Of a stretch of DNA of 6,196 nt, positions 5,704 to 6,196 are shown piece by piece. Source of the DNA: Synergistales bacterium Syner_01. Its GTDB lineage: Bacteria; Synergistota; Synergistia; Synergistales; Aminobacteriaceae. The stretch lies in contig LVBO01000418.1 of the NCBI GenBank assembly GCA_001604435.1, forward strand, positions 1 through 6,196, given 5' to 3'. Both the position numbers and the translations under genes were made by a program. The stretch's first letter is position 1. Each line of letters starts with the position of its first letter. A model generated the notes under the pieces. The model had not been told where the DNA came from. It saw nothing but the letters and a program-made list of their open reading frames with translations, and did not search any database.

Positions 5704-6133
5704 GATCGTCACCTTCCGAATAAAAGTCGGGAATGCGTCCGCATTCTCCGTAATGCCGCGCAAGATAAAAGTAGCGCTGTCCCAGGTAATCGTCCCTTCC
5801 CGCCGTTTCGACACGGATGACCGCGCTGTCGGATTGTTCCAGGAGGGCCGAGCACATCTTCTCCTCGAGTCTGGCGCCGATCCCCTTTTTCTGATGGCCG
5901 GGGGCCACGGCGATCCAGTAGAGGTCATAGGCGAAACGTGTCATCGGGGTGGGGCCGTAGATCAGGAATCCTGCGATGTCGCCGTCGCTCCACTCCACGA
6001 GCAGGATGTAATCCCGCCCCGGGTGGAGCGACCACTCGACCAGCACGTCTTCGAGGACGTCCAGTTCGGCGGCGGTGAAGGCTCCTGTTTCCGCTGCGGT
6101 CTTCAGGCAGCGTTCGGCGAGATCGTTACTCAC
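5666..6133 (-). CDS. GNAT-family N-acetyltransferase
   Basis: A 155-residue single-domain protein of the GCN5-related N-acetyltransferase fold, which moves an acetyl group from acetyl-CoA to an amine. The strand GDIAGFLIYG (51-60) leads to the core motif A: DLYWIAVAPGHQKKGIGARLEEKM (landmarks 70-93). In it the Q-K-K-G-I-G loop (81-86) is the pyrophosphate-binding segment. Motif B follows with VIRVETAGRDDY and the YFYLARHYGE helix, ending in DDLVLYCKKL. I chose GTG 6133 because AAGGAGG (6142-6148) sits 8 nt upstream and the frame upstream of it belongs to another gene; a farther upstream TTG at 6160 would place the start inside that gene. It is sandwiched with overlapping ends between an unknown gene and the aminomutase, so its substrate is probably beta-lysine or a related amine. 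It is much shorter than the AblB/YodP beta-lysine acetyltransferase and is not clearly that enzyme. Confidence 0.88.
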   Translation of the reverse strand: MSNDLAERCLKTAAETGAFTAAELDVLEDVLVEWSLHPGRDYILLVEWSDGDIAGFLIYGPTPMTRFAYDLYWIAVAPGHQKKGIGARLEEKMCSALLEQSDSAVIRVETAGRDDYLGQRYFYLARHYGECGRIPDFYSEGDDLVLYCKKLSKKR

Positions 6134-6196
6134 GTGTTCTTCCTCCTTGATCTTCTTCAAAAGCCAGTTCGAGAATCGTGTGGACGGTCCGTTCGT
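6126..6196 (-). CDS. C-terminal end of an unidentified upstream gene in the aminomutase operon (partial)
   Basis: The last 22 codons of a frame that enters from the right edge, ending in TAA at 6126-6128. The residues around ILELAFEED form an amphipathic helix, then the tail turns hydrophilic (QGGRTRE). The stop overlaps the GTG start of the GNAT gene by 8 bp, and the GNAT ribosome site lies inside this frame, the usual arrangement of translationally coupled genes. The helix wording (ILELA followed by charged residues) is reminiscent of the final helix of D-Ala-D-Ala ligase-like ATP-grasp enzymes (LIELALER). That is only a hint from a very short piece, and no function should be assigned. The other two frames on this strand do not give a better candidate. 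Confidence 0.45.
   Translation of the reverse strand, partial: ERTVHTILELAFEEDQGGRTRE

Noticed and set aside
4225..5820. Long plus-strand open frame of 531 codons
   Set aside because: It lies fully antisense to the aminomutase, whose conserved motifs are unmistakable. Its own translation is rich in Arg, His and Ser without domains, and its start falls inside the terminator hairpin.
5704..5928. Extended aminomutase start at 5928 (558 residues)
   Set aside because: The extra part overlaps the core of the GNAT gene, which has clear family motifs, and reads as low-quality sequence in this frame.

Overview
The window reads as ordinary chromosome from a moderately GC-rich anaerobic-type bacterium. 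The protein styles suggest Synergistota or a similar amino-acid-using anaerobe: a lysine 2,3-aminomutase-type radical SAM enzyme paired with an acetyltransferase, a Fsr-like MFS carrier, and frequent GTG/TTG starts behind strong AGGAGG-type ribosome binding sites. This assignment is inference from family resemblance, not from a marker gene.

Layout. Bases 1-1561 (+) hold the 3' end of clpB, a short charged coiled-coil protein gene and an exported alpha/beta hydrolase gene. They are closely spaced and end at a strong terminator. Bases 1562-1753 hold a small hairpin and a decayed gene end that resembles the C-terminus of the TIGR02452 (microbial-type PARG, DUF2263) family. A stand-alone cupin gene (1754-2083) with its own terminator follows. 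Next comes an AT-rich promoter region and an MFS transporter gene of the fosmidomycin-resistance type (2227-3417). Bases 3418-3728 are non-coding and contain a terminator and several potential RNA hairpins. A small two-helix membrane protein with a bacterial PH domain (3729-4181) follows. It ends at a perfect hairpin terminator shared with the convergent minus-strand operon.

The minus-strand operon (read from 6196 down to 4252) contains the last 22 codons of an unidentified protein, a GNAT acetyltransferase and a KamA-type aminomutase. All three reading frames overlap at their joints (8 bp and about 38 bp), a strong sign of translational coupling and of a shared pathway. The aminomutase keeps the radical SAM cysteines, the PLP lysine and both aspartates associated with lysine recognition. 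The most likely chemistry is therefore L-lysine to L-beta-lysine, with the GNAT protein and the upstream protein acting on the same or a related amine. The classical lysine-fermentation genes (kamDE, kdd, kce, kal) are not seen here.

The points most worth a second look are the coupled aminomutase/GNAT/unknown operon with its altered C-terminal cysteine spacing, the decayed TIGR02452-like remnant, and the structured 3545-3647 intergenic stretch. I see no CRISPR array, insertion sequence, tRNA or rRNA, and no clear novel defence or mobile system.
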